Below are positions 9,746 to 19,086 of a stretch of DNA of 19,681 nucleotides, piece after piece. How positions within the stretch are numbered: the first letter of the stretch is position 1; every line of letters begins with the position of its first letter. Under the pieces are notes generated by a model, which made no database searches, had not been told where the DNA came from, and worked only from the letters and a program-made list of their open reading frames with translations. The translations under genes were made by a program, and so were the position numbers. The DNA comes from Podochytrium sp. JEL0797 (Eukaryota; Chytridiomycota; Chytridiomycetes; Chytridiales; Chytriomycetaceae), in contig JADGJG010000445.1 of the NCBI GenBank assembly GCA_027596195.1, forward strand, positions 1 through 19,681, written 5' to 3'.

Positions 9746-10453
9746 ATGATGGAGGACGATCCACCCTCTCTCCACGCGCTCACCCTCGCCCTCACATGCC
9801 CCATCTCCTACGAAATATTCCAAGACCCAGTTTGCACAATGGACGGGCACACATATGAGCGTGCCCACGTGCTCAAGTGGCTTGCGAACCGCCCCACGTC
9901 TCCCAAAACCGGCGCCGACCTCGACTCCACGCATCTGATCCCCAACTACGCCATCAAGTCGACTCTCGAGTCCATGGCGTCTGTTAATTCGCTCGTGAAG
10001 GAGCTGCAGGTCGCGAACGCGCGACTTGAGATGCAAGTGCAAGTTTGTGAATCCCGCGACACCGAGCAGACAGAGCAGTTGGAAGTAGCGCACGCTCAAG
10101 CTGAAGAGTTGAGTCTCAAAAGAGAAGGGCTGGAGGTCGAGAATGCGCTCTTGGCGGGAATCGTGGACACGATGGGCCGTGAGAATGAAGCGTGGGAAGA
10201 TTGGGCCACCTCCGCACAGTTGGAGACGCTTTGGAAACACTTGAACGCTGCGGCGACGGAGTTGGATCAACGCAAGTGCCGACACCGGCAGTGGAAGTTG
10301 TTTGGAAGCGAAGAGGAAGGCTGTGTCGAGTGTTTTGCAAACAGGGTGTTGAAGGAATCGAATTTCTGCCTGGTGGAAGTCGGTTGTTATGTTTTGCTGT
10401 TGCACTTTGCGTTTCTTGCATTTTCCTTGTTTTGCTTTGATTTGGGCGAATGA
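9746..10453 (+). CDS. U-box protein with coiled coil and hydrophobic C-terminus
   Basis: This is a single-exon gene of 235 aa. Residues about 7-75 form a U-box, the RING-like E2-binding fold of E3 ubiquitin ligases. It shows LTCPISYEIFQDPV, the GHTYER motif, WL, SP.TG and LIPNYAIKS in the expected order. Residues about 80-145 are rich in Glu, Gln and Leu with heptad spacing (a likely coiled coil). The last 25 residues contain an uninterrupted hydrophobic segment (about 214-231) followed by DLGE, as in a tail-anchored membrane protein. There is no substrate-binding repeat (WD40, ARM, TPR), so targets cannot be guessed. Two ATGs are adjacent (9746 and 9749). The gene lies 122 bp after the ubiquitin-RING relic. 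The U-box call is firm. The membrane tail rests on hydrophobicity only, and an unseen intron near the end could remove it. Confidence 0.85.
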   Translation: MMEDDPPSLHALTLALTCPISYEIFQDPVCTMDGHTYERAHVLKWLANRPTSPKTGADLDSTHLIPNYAIKSTLESMASVNSLVKELQVANARLEMQVQVCESRDTEQTEQLEVAHAQAEELSLKREGLEVENALLAGIVDTMGRENEAWEDWATSAQLETLWKHLNAAATELDQRKCRHRQWKLFGSEEEGCVECFANRVLKESNFCLVEVGCYVLLLHFAFLAFSLFCFDLGE

Positions 10454-10613
10454 TTAACGAAAAGGGAAGAAATTGGCCATTATTATTCTTGAGCGTATAC
10501 CGCATAACAATTATATAACGTTACAAACTCACAAGGAGGGTTATCTGGGTCATATCTTGGAAAGTGGCTTGAAACTTGATTCAGTTTTTGGGAAAATCTG
10601 ACAAACCCAGGTG

Positions 10614-13600
10614 ATGGGCCATGAAACGAACCAGCCAGAAGGCCCACCTCCCCCGAATCAAGCACATGAGCAGTATTCCGGCACCAACATGACAAAATCT
10701 ATCCGCGTTCTCAAGCAGCGATGTCAATCGGCCAACGCTTCCGCGCGATATCACATGGTCACGCCATCCCAATACGCGACAGCAGGATTTAGCCGCCCGC
10801 CTGCTGATTCCAGGTAATACACCTTGCAGTAATGAAACATCGAAAACGCGTTAAACACACACGCCCACCCACACGCGCGTCCACTTTTTCCGCAGATACA
10901 AAACGCTTTCGGAAGCCATCTCCCACGACTTTCCACACTTCCACCACGAAATCGAAAAGAAATCACCTTCCCATCCAGCACTCTCTTTCCCACTGACTCT
11001 CGTCGAACAATTCTCGCGCAACCAATGGCCACCGACGCAAAAATTCCATCGCTACGCGCACGCGCATCCATCCCCCCCACCACCCCAACGCCGCGCCAAA
11101 TCCGCCCACACAAAACGAACCCCCTTTCAAACCACCACAAGACCCACGACTCCATCCCCAAAACGCCCACACAGCAGCCCCGTTAACAAACTCCACTCCA
11201 TCGCGCACACCCCACACAAGACCGCGTCCGACTCCTCCGACTCAGAATCCACCTCCTCCACGACTCCACCCCTCCAAATCGACGTATCCACCATCTTCAA
11301 CTTGTCCGAAACCTACCTCAAAGACCACAACCTCCTCCCCCCCGAACTCGTGCAATACCGCGCCGAACTGCACTCACGCACCCTCAAAATCGAAGCCGCG
11401 GTCCAAAAAGCGCATCGCGATAAACACCAAATCGCGTACAACATTGCTCTCTTCAAAGACGCTGCGTGGAAAGAAACGGATGAGGTTGTGGACCTCACGA
11501 CGCTTGCGCAGGATGTGGATGAAGAGATTTTGAAGTTGTTGGTGGGAAGGGATGTGAGGCTTGTGAGGGAGCAGATTCGGATAGAGACGAGGATTAAGGA
11601 GGAGGAGAAGGATATGCATGGGTCTTTTATGAAGATTGTGAAGGGGTGTGTGTCGAGACCGAGGTCGGCGGCGGTGGTGGTGATGGCGCCGGCGGAGGGG
11701 CCTTTGGCGAGGCCTGATTCTGCGGTTCAGTCGAGTCGACCCAAGTCGGGTGCATCTGTGAGGACAACGGTGGGTGCAATGACGGTGTCGAGTTTGGCAA
11801 AGGTGAAGACGAGGCATACCTTGAAGAAGAATTCCGAGGTTGGGGGACGGGTGGTTCCCATAGATGGAATGATCCCCAAACAGCGCCCGCATTCGGCACC
11901 GGGTTCAAAGTCTGAAGCTCAGAAAGCTTCTTTGGAATCGAAGCAAGTGCAGCTGTATTTCAAGTTGAGTGGGATTCAAGCCCCACCCCACCCACACTAA
12001 CCCCGAAAGCAGAAAGAAGCTCGAATCCGAAACAACCTCCATTGATAAACAACACTACAAACTCCTCACTCTCGACCAAACACCCATCGAGGTTTCTCCC
12101 AAAGAGACCTCCACCGTCGACGCCTTCATGAAATCCTATTCCGCCACGGCACCCCCCATCCAAGACACCGCGAGTTCCACGGACACGTTAAACGGTGCTC
12201 CAAGCGACGAGAGAGCCTCGCAGTCCGAACAGGCAGTGTTTATCCGATCTTTGGCGAAGCAGAGTTTTAACCGCACGGGACATGATATCAGTGTTATCTT
12301 CAATGTGGCTAGAAACTTGGCAGCGTTCAAGAAGATTGGGGATTCGTTGCTCATGGCATTGTGCAAAGTGATGAAATATACGAAATTGAATACGGATCGC
12401 GCGGTTTTCAAACAAGGTAACAAAAACCTTACATGCCAAAATAATCCACCTCCACCCACCGACACTGAAAAATGCTCACCATACACACACGCACACACAC
12501 ACGCACACACACAACACACAAATACGTGCGTACCCAGGCGACTCGGCAACCGCTTGGTTCATCATTATTTCAGGCAAAATTGGAATCTGGATTTCGAAAA
12601 CAGGCAACCACGCCGACAACTTTTTTATCCGCCACATGGCGCACGGAGACGGGTTTGGCGATATTGCACTCACGAGTGATAAGCCGCGATCGGCTACTGT
12701 CATCACGACGGAGCCGACGGAACTGTTTCGCGTTGAGAAGGTAAAATTGGAGGTGTATCTCCCACTCGCTCTACGGAAATTTGACACAGCATTCATCATT
12801 CGAACACAACAGGAAGATTACAATTTGATTGTGAAATCGTCCAAAGAACAGGAAACGCTGCTCGTGTTCAACTTTTTCAAAAAGATGTTGATATTCGACA
12901 CTTGGAACCAGTCGTCGATTCTTAATGTGGCCCAAAAATCTAGCATTGAGACATTTACCGAAGGGGATATTGTGACCGAGTGCGGTGAGATGATGTTTGC
13001 CCTAGGCGTTATCGAAAAACCTACATTTGCTTACATTTATTTCCTTAAAATCACCACCTTAGATCAACCGATTCGATCCATCTATTTCATCAAATCTGGA
13101 GTATTCTCGGTTGTCAAGTATTTTATCTCGAGCTCCGGAACACGAATACCGGTCGTGACTGACGTCTTGCGAAGCAAACGATACTTTGGCGAAGAGAGCG
13201 TCCTCAGCGAACTGGAGGAGGAAATTGTCAAAACGTCGAGCACGATTGTAGCAGGAAACTTGAGGAATCTGACTGGAGTGCAATTGCAGCACGTGCTCAC
13301 GGCAACAGCGGCGCATAAAGGAAGCGGGTTCGACAGCGGAAATGTGCGCACAAAGGTGCGACACCATGCCACCAAGTGCGAGCTCGTGTCCATGTCGGCG
13401 TATGAGGCCAAGAGCAGCATTCGCACGATTGTGAGGTATTCTCCGTGGACGGTGGCCAGCAACGAAGAGATTTTGAAGTTTTACTGGAATGCCAAGGAAC
13501 TCAAGAGGTGGCGCAAGATGCGCGAGAAGGAAGTGAATATGTTGGTGAAGGAGAAGTATGTAGATCCGAACGCGTCGATGGCCAAGCTGCGTGCGAGTGC

Positions 13601-13628
13601 GACGCGTCCGACTGTGTTCTGGCGGTGA
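10614..13628 (+). CDS. Tandem cyclic-nucleotide-binding-domain protein, CNBD2-like
   Basis: Six exons: 10614-10813, 10896-11963, 12013-12416, 12538-12740, 12813-12984, 13063-13628; 870 aa; all phases agree. The start is the first ATG after an in-frame TGA at 10599. The N-terminal half (to about 500) is basic, Ser/Pro-rich and probably disordered, with a helical charged stretch near 265-350. Two cNMP-binding folds follow. The first (about 510-645) has the phosphate-binding cassette FGDIALTSDKPRSATV, with D599 at the usual Glu position and R608 as the phosphate-binding Arg. The second (about 650-780) has SIYFIKSGVFSVV and YFGEESVL but no matching Arg. There is no kinase, channel or exchange-factor domain. 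The arrangement resembles animal CNBD2, linked to sperm, so a zoospore or flagellar role is plausible but inferred. An AATAAA follows 26 nt after the stop. Introns 12741-12812 and 12985-13062 are multiples of three and stop-free, so retention is possible. Confidence 0.87.
12483..12520. repeat. (CA)n microsatellite in intron 3 of the CNBD gene
   Basis: This is an interrupted CA dinucleotide repeat inside the 121-nt intron 12417-12537. Its C/A-rich tract lies just upstream of the 3' splice site and may stand in for a polypyrimidine tract. Confidence 0.9.
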
Positions 13629-13653
13629 CTGGCTTCTCTTCTTTTCTTGACAA

Positions 13654-13659
13654 AATAAA
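13654..13659 (+). terminator. AATAAA signal after the CNBD gene
   Basis: A canonical AATAAA lies 26 nt after the CNBD stop codon. The rest of the 154-bp gap to the YEATS start shows no gene and must also hold the YEATS promoter, unless that lies inside the CNBD gene. Confidence 0.5.
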
Positions 13660-13782
13660 AACTCGCAAAGGAGAGTTTGAGGTATGAAAGATGAGAGACT
13701 GATGACAATGGAATAACATCAGATTCGGCTTTCCCATTTTCAATTTCAGTTGGAATTTTGAAAAAAAAAACAAAAAACTTCG

Positions 13783-16700
13783 ATGCCACTTGATCACGTT
13801 CTGCGGACGCAGTTTGATGTTGAGATTCTTCTTCGGCAGCGAGAGCGACACGTTCTTCTTCAGCAGCTTGAGCATGCCACGGCGCAGCGAGCGCGGCTTG
13901 GATCGGTTGTGGTTCGCGCGGCGCCTGTGGCCTCGGCAGATTCGCTAGGCGCACCGGCACTAGGCGCACAGGCACTAGGGGGTTCTAGCTCGACGCCTCT
14001 AGACGCAGCTCTCCTAGACACACCACTCCTAGACAAGACAGCGACCACCAGCACCGCCACGCAGACAGACGCGCTTGCGGTTTCACCTCTGCCGCTGCCC
14101 ATTGCATTGCCCAAGGCATCCTCGACAGCGCGCAATACGCCCGAGCCACAGACCGGCGATCCACGTGACGCGCTGTATGCGCTGCGCGACGACGGCGTGC
14201 GCGTGCGGTAACTAGAGTTATTTATTGTTAATTTTACCAATTATCCATTTAGCGTCACTTGTCCCGTCTGCAAACGCACCGATTTTGCCTCCGTCCACGG
14301 CTTCATTTCACACTGCCGCAACGCGCACCGCAAAAAGTTTCCGAGCTTGCTAGTCGCCGTGCGCTTGTGCGGTATCGAAGTGGTACCAAACCTACTACGA
14401 ATGAACACGCGTCGAATGTCTCTGATCATCCCATCGCGCTTAGGACCAAAACAACAACGAATCCCCCAATCCTCAGAACCCAGATCCCAACAGCTCGTTC
14501 CTCGAATCCGCCGTCCCCACCTCCTTTGCACTTCCTTCAAAAATCCTACGCGAATCAGACATGTGGGTCGTCTCTTGTCATCTCACCAAAATCCAGATCC
14601 CTGAACGAATTTTTTCAGATCTGGACCAGACGCCGCTCCCACCAATTCCACATCATTCCAATCCAAAAAAGTCACCCGAATCACCGTCCATGAAACCTCG
14701 GAATCCCTCGAAATATGTTCCCAAGACGCGTCCTCGAACCAAAATCTCGCCTGGAGTTCCATCCAACCCCATATGCGCGTATTGGATCGAGATTTGGCCG
14801 CCGGGGTGATTTCGCGGGATCAGGAAGTTCAGAGTGAGAATGATCAGGACGAGGATGATGCCATGCAGATTGATTCCGAAGCTGTGATTGAGGAAGAAAG
14901 CGCGAAGGCAATGGCGGCAGCAGCGGCAGGAATCCTTCCAGATCCGAATGCAGTAAACAACTCAGACTCCCAATTGTGCGTTCTCCGTTTCTTGATTTGG
15001 TCATCGAGTTTTATTTAATTGATGCTCCATTACCGGATTTCGCTCATTCCCCCAACAGGCCATCAGCAGCAAAACAACCCTACCTGCAACCCCAACCACT
15101 CCCAACCCTCACCGACGAACAAAGCGCAACCCGCTTCCTCATCAAGCAACGCGTCTGCGTCGGAAACGTATCCCGCTACATCCCCGAAGGTAACCCCGCC
15201 CCCCCCCCCCTCCCCAACTCCCCATCCCCCCTCTTCTCCACACAAGACAAACGGAAACTCCCCAAATTCGCATACAAATGGATGATCTACATCCAAGGCC
15301 CGCCCTCCTCCCCCGATATCACGCCCTTCATTTCACGCGTGCGGTTCCACCTTCACCCCGATTACCGCCCCAACGACGTGATTGACGTGACGCGCGCGCC
15401 GTTCCAGGTCACGCGGTACGGGTGGGGCGAGTTTCCTGTGCGTGTGAGACTGTTTTTTGCGGATGAGAGGAACAAGACGGTGGATTTGATGTATTCGATT
15501 AAGGTGAGATTTTTTGGGTGTGTTTGCGTGGTGGTTGGTGATTATCAAAGAACGATGCCACCCCAACCGCAAGGTTGAACGCGCTTTCGTGAATCGACAA
15601 AGTGTGTGCCAACCACTAATACATTCCCCATCCCCGTGCCAAAGCTCGACAAATCCATGACAGGCAAACAAGTATCCGGCGGCGAAGTCTGGACGGACCT
15701 CCTCCTTGACAAAAATACTCAATTCCGTACCACCACCGGCGCCTCCGAATCCAACACGCTCTGGCCGTCTGCAGCCACCACGAGGGTGCCGAAGCCTGCT
15801 GGATTTGGGCGGAGTCGGCGGCGCGGGTCCGGGTGGGGGTTTAGCCTGAAGAAGAAGAAAGGGGTGTATGCTGTTTCGGCGGGTGCGAGGGTGGCGAGTG
15901 GTGGGGGGAAGGGGAAGGAGGTGGTTACTGCTGTAGAGACGGTGGAGGGCGTTGAAAAGGGAGTGGGTGGTGGTGATGGTGGTGTTGCGGCGGAGGTGGT
16001 TGGCAGTGGGAGTGCGTTGGATGAGAATAGTGTGGCGTTGTTGGAGCCGTTGATGGATCAGTTTCCGTTGATTCGTAATGGTAAGTGTGTTTTCTTTTGG
16101 TTCGCAGTTGTTCATCTTGTTTTCGTGGAGTGCAGATGCGGCCCTGAACCTCCCCTACACCCCTGCGGACTCGCTCGAAGCGTTTGAGGCCATGTCGGAA
16201 GAAGATCGCAACCTGATGGAGGTACCCTACCCCCACGTCCCCTCCCCCCCAACACTTTTGACACACCCACATAAACTCCAGGAACAACGCGCCACAGCCC
16301 TCCTCTTCTTCATCCAATCCCAACCCCTCGCCTCCTCCCACCCAATCCTCTTTGTCCCCGTGCAAGAAATCGTGCAGTGGTGTCGCGTGGCGGGGTACAC
16401 TCCAACTCCGAACGACGAAGACGACGATGAAGAAGAAGAGGACGATGAAGCTGACGACGAAGGAATCGAAACGCGTGTGTTAGAGCAACCTGCTCCTGAC
16501 GACGCGATACAAACCGAAGATCCAACAGCGCCCGCTATCGCTCCGACTCTAGTGAAGAAAGTGCAACACCCCGTGTGTCGGTTTTGCGGGCGGCGGCATG
16601 TGAAGGAACTGGCGATTCCTAGTGTACCTTCTGTGGAGGATGTAGTGATGGGGGAAGCGAGTGGAGGTGCAGCGGCTGAGGTGGCGAAGCTGGAGGTCGA

Positions 16701-17452
16701 TGAAACGATCCAGCTTGCGGCGTTTTGCATCGCGCAGATTCAACCGGCCGTGAACGCGCGGGCAGGGGTGTCTAGTTTGTCGGTGGCGGAGTCGATGGTG
16801 GTGGAGTCGGTTAAGAGGATGAAGATTCAACAAGGTGAGGAGTAGAGGTGGCGTTTCAATTGCTCACGGTTCGTGGACAAGATTCTATTCCAGGACACGA
16901 ACGACACACAAATGCGAGTCCACCACCATCACGCGTTTCTCTGTCACCCAATGCATCCATGGGCAGCTCCCGCGCGAGTGCCAACGACCTTGCGTTCATT
17001 TGGAGTGCGGCGGCTCAGATTGGAGTGTCGATTCCGGAAGACGCGGAGCCGGTAGAACAACCCCCTGTGTTGGTGGGTATTTCAAAGAAAGAGGAGGATT
17101 CAGGAAATGGGACGGGCTCTAGTCGGTCGCCGCGGGTGGTTGCGGGAGGAGTGTTGTATGAGGTGAGATTTTGGGTTTTTGCCCCACTGGAATATTTTTT
17201 CACCGGGTTTTTTGCTCACTCTCAACGTGTGTGTTTTAGGCAATGCGTGTGTTTCTGAGTCGACTCGTGAAAGAGAGCGAGGCCGTGTATCGCGAGCAGG
17301 TGGCAGACTTGGAGGAAGGTGGTGAAGGTGAGGGTGCGGTGGCCTCGAAAGGCTTGCTCGTGCCGGCGCATGTGCGGGCCGCCGTGTTGCGGGATCCGCG
17401 GTTTGATTTCCTGACTCTGCGGTTTCTTGGCAAGGAGAATGCCTCGGGGTGA
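13783..17452 (+). CDS. C2H2 finger plus YEATS domain protein, YEATS2-like
   Basis: YEATS domains read acylated histone lysines; YEATS2 is the reader subunit of the ATAC acetyltransferase complex. Eleven exons: 13783-14207, 14253-14382, 14444-14562, 14619-14975, 15059-15189, 15247-15503, 15645-16080, 16136-16221, 16282-16834, 16894-17162, 17240-17452; 991 aa; phases agree throughout. A C-x2-C-x13-H-x4-H finger lies at C145-H167. The YEATS domain (about 368-490) has RVCVGNVSRYIP, KWMIYIQGP, FHLHPDYRPNDVIDV and YGWGEFPVRV. Then come LDKSMTGKQVSGGE, a Gly/Val-rich spacer, LNLPYTPADSLEAF, an acidic stretch and CRFCGRRH. The C-terminal LVPAHVRAAVLRDPRFDFLT resembles the YEATS2 histone-fold end. Introns 15190-15246 and 16222-16281 are stop-free multiples of three. 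The 141-nt intron 15504-15644 is the longest here. The family call is strong; exact borders in exons 3-4 are less certain. Confidence 0.87.
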
Positions 17453-17478
17453 CTCGATTTGAAAAAAAATATCATAAA
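17453..17478. promoter_or_regulatory. 26-bp gap between two same-strand genes
   Basis: Only 26 bp, mostly A/T, separate the YEATS stop codon from the next ATG. No room exists for a separate terminator and promoter, so the signals of one or both genes must lie inside neighbouring exons, or the transcripts overlap. Confidence 0.6.
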
Positions 17479-18462
17479 ATGTCGCGCCCGCCACCTCCAA
17501 TGCCCAACCGCCCGGCACAGAGCAACGAACCGCCCGTCGATGTTGTGCGTGACGAAGTGTTTGAAAACCGACGCGGATGTTTCCTGTTTGATCAGCTGCG
17601 GTTCTCGGCAAAGAAACTGCTTCCAACCGGTGCGAAACTTTTGTGACTTTTAGTCGGACTCTTCTCATACCATCGCCCTCTTATCAGACCTTCCCCCGTG
17701 GTCCACCGTCTCGGGCGCACCCACCATCGACCGAATGGCCTTCCCTGTGCCGAGCGGATGGGAGGTGAAATCCTGATCGAAACCTTGTGTCCCCGTTTGG
17801 CCTCAGTTTTTCTGAATGTTCGATCTCTCAGTGGATCTCTGATTGGGCCGTCGATATGCGCAACGACGTGGATGCCGATGGATTTGCATATGCCGTCAAC
17901 TTCAAAGCGCGCGATTGGAGCGGGTGCGTACGGAGTGCTTGCTGTGGCTCTCTATATCCAAGGACTGACATTCTCATTGGGATGTAAAAAGGACTCCAAC
18001 CCCTTCACACTACGTATGTCGTCGCGCATGGACCCGCACGCGACGCGCCGTCAAGAACGGAAGCGCGAGTTTGGCCCCCGTAGATCCCGACGCGGCAATT
18101 GTATTGCAGATGCCGATTTTGGTGCGGAGTTGCACGTTGGATCGACAAAAGGTGCGTGCTTCAACAAAGTCTTTGAATTTCCCATTCAACAGTTTGATTA
18201 GGTTGACATTGTCGCCTCCTCCCTCGCCAAATTCACTCCAAACTCACGCGTCCTCATCCCGCCGTACTCTGTCAACGCGATCCTGCAGGAACTCGAATAC
18301 GACAAGAACCGCATGCAAGCCGTCAAACACATGCTTCCCTTTCTCGACAAGGAGGGAGTCGTGGCGGCGCTTTTCCAAATCACACATCATTGCAATCGGC
18401 TCGAGTTGCTGGAGGTGGTGGGGAAGGAGTCGTTTTTGAATGAGTTTTTGACGATTTATTAA
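17479..18462 (+). CDS. SPO73: Dysferlin-domain protein, Spo73/Mug65-like
   Basis: Fungal Spo73/Mug65 proteins are dysferlin-domain proteins; yeast Spo73 works in prospore membrane growth. Five exons: 17479-17629, 17688-17764, 17832-17923, 17992-18151, 18202-18462; 246 aa; all phases agree. After a proline-rich start come VFENRRG (27-33), LLPTDLPPWS across the first junction, and SGWE|WISDWAVDM...DVDADGFAYAVNF. Next are DWSG|TPTPSHYVCRRAWTR (the DysFC-like arginine-rich W motif) and a conserved C-terminal helical tail with FLDKEGVVAALF. The acceptor at 17991 (AAAAAG) has a poor pyrimidine tract, but it is the only nearby one that keeps the motif in frame. An alternative start is M8 at 17500. 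The family call rests on motif order that I recall, not on a search. Confidence 0.75.
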
Positions 18463-18570
18463 AGAGGGGTTTTTTTTAAACATGATTTTTATTCAAAGAT
18501 TGGAAAAGTAGTGGTGACACGACATCAAAAACAAGGAAAAATAATAGCTCACATATAACTCCGCCCCCCT
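18463..18570. terminator. Convergent 3' ends, dysferlin and secreted-protein genes
   Basis: These 108 bp lie between two stop codons on opposite strands. An AATAAA on the minus strand (18493-18488) is a candidate signal for the secreted-protein gene. A run of T at 18471-18478 follows the dysferlin-domain stop. Confidence 0.45.
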
Positions 18571-19086
18571 TTACGGAGGAGTCAACTGACACCCCACAAA
18601 CCCATTCGGCCCGTTCGCATTGCAAAACTGGTTCAAGGGACACTGCGAAATCCATCTCCAGTCCAACACGCCACCCGCCAAGTACCCACACTGCTCGAGA
18701 GTCTCACCGACGCATCTCCACGCTCCGAATTGGCAGATTGGACCGGTGGTTGTGGTGGATGTCGCGGAGGTGGTCGTGGTGGTCTTGGAGGTGGTGGAGG
18801 TATGCGTTGTGGTGGAAGACGTAGTCGTCGTTGGAGGACCCGGAGCACAGCCCGTAAACGCGGGAGAAACGGTACACACGTCGGTGCCGCAGTTCCACAA
18901 GAAGCGGTACCCAAGAGTCAAATCAGCCTCGTATGAACACTGGTACAAGCTGTTGGCCTTGCAGAGGTAAGAACCAAAGACGGTGCATGGCTCATCGGCA
19001 GTGGGTGGTGGGTCTTGTCTGCGCGCGTGTTGAGCAGTGGTGGCTTGGGCGAGAGAGAAGAGGAAGAGAGGGAGGATGATTTGCAT
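18571..19086 (-). CDS. Secreted protein with two six-Cys modules and Thr linker
   Basis: This is a single-exon ORF of 171 aa. A signal peptide is clear: hydrophobic IILPLFLFSLAQA, with likely cleavage near residue 18. Two related modules follow, one after residue 33 and one after about 117. Module 1 has cysteine spacing C-x7-C-x7-C-x15-C-x4-C-x8-C. Module 2 has C-x6-C-x7-C-x15-C-x5-C-x10-C. Shared positions include G-x-[YW] before the second Cys, LxQC at the third, and W before the fourth. A linker of about 35 residues, mostly Thr and Ser, joins them; it is typical of O-glycosylated linkers in fungal cell-wall proteins. There is no catalytic domain. The pattern loosely recalls small fungal chitin-binding modules such as CBM19, but I cannot confirm the family. 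A role in wall or chitin binding is inference. Confidence 0.8.
   Translation of the reverse strand: MQIILPLFLFSLAQATTAQHARRQDPPPTADEPCTVFGSYLCKANSLYQCSYEADLTLGYRFLWNCGTDVCTVSPAFTGCAPGPPTTTTSSTTTHTSTTSKTTTTTSATSTTTTGPICQFGAWRCVGETLEQCGYLAGGVLDWRWISQCPLNQFCNANGPNGFVGCQLTPP

Noticed and set aside
9707..10405. 232-aa minus-strand frame opposite the U-box gene
   Set aside because: No motif, and the plus strand encodes a clear U-box across the same bases.
11302..12000. Separate gene starting at 11302
   Set aside because: The frame has no ATG there (TTG only) and continues upstream without a stop to the acceptor at 10895. It is the middle of the CNBD gene.
14259..14693. Open frame through 14259-14693 as YEATS exon
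   Set aside because: The frame that restores the zinc finger and the downstream acidic segment requires introns 14383-14443 and 14563-14618; the long unspliced frames leave the protein out of phase.
15333..16115. 260-aa minus-strand open frame opposite the YEATS gene
   Set aside because: The composition is typical antisense of C/G-skewed exons, and it spans two YEATS introns with no motif of its own.
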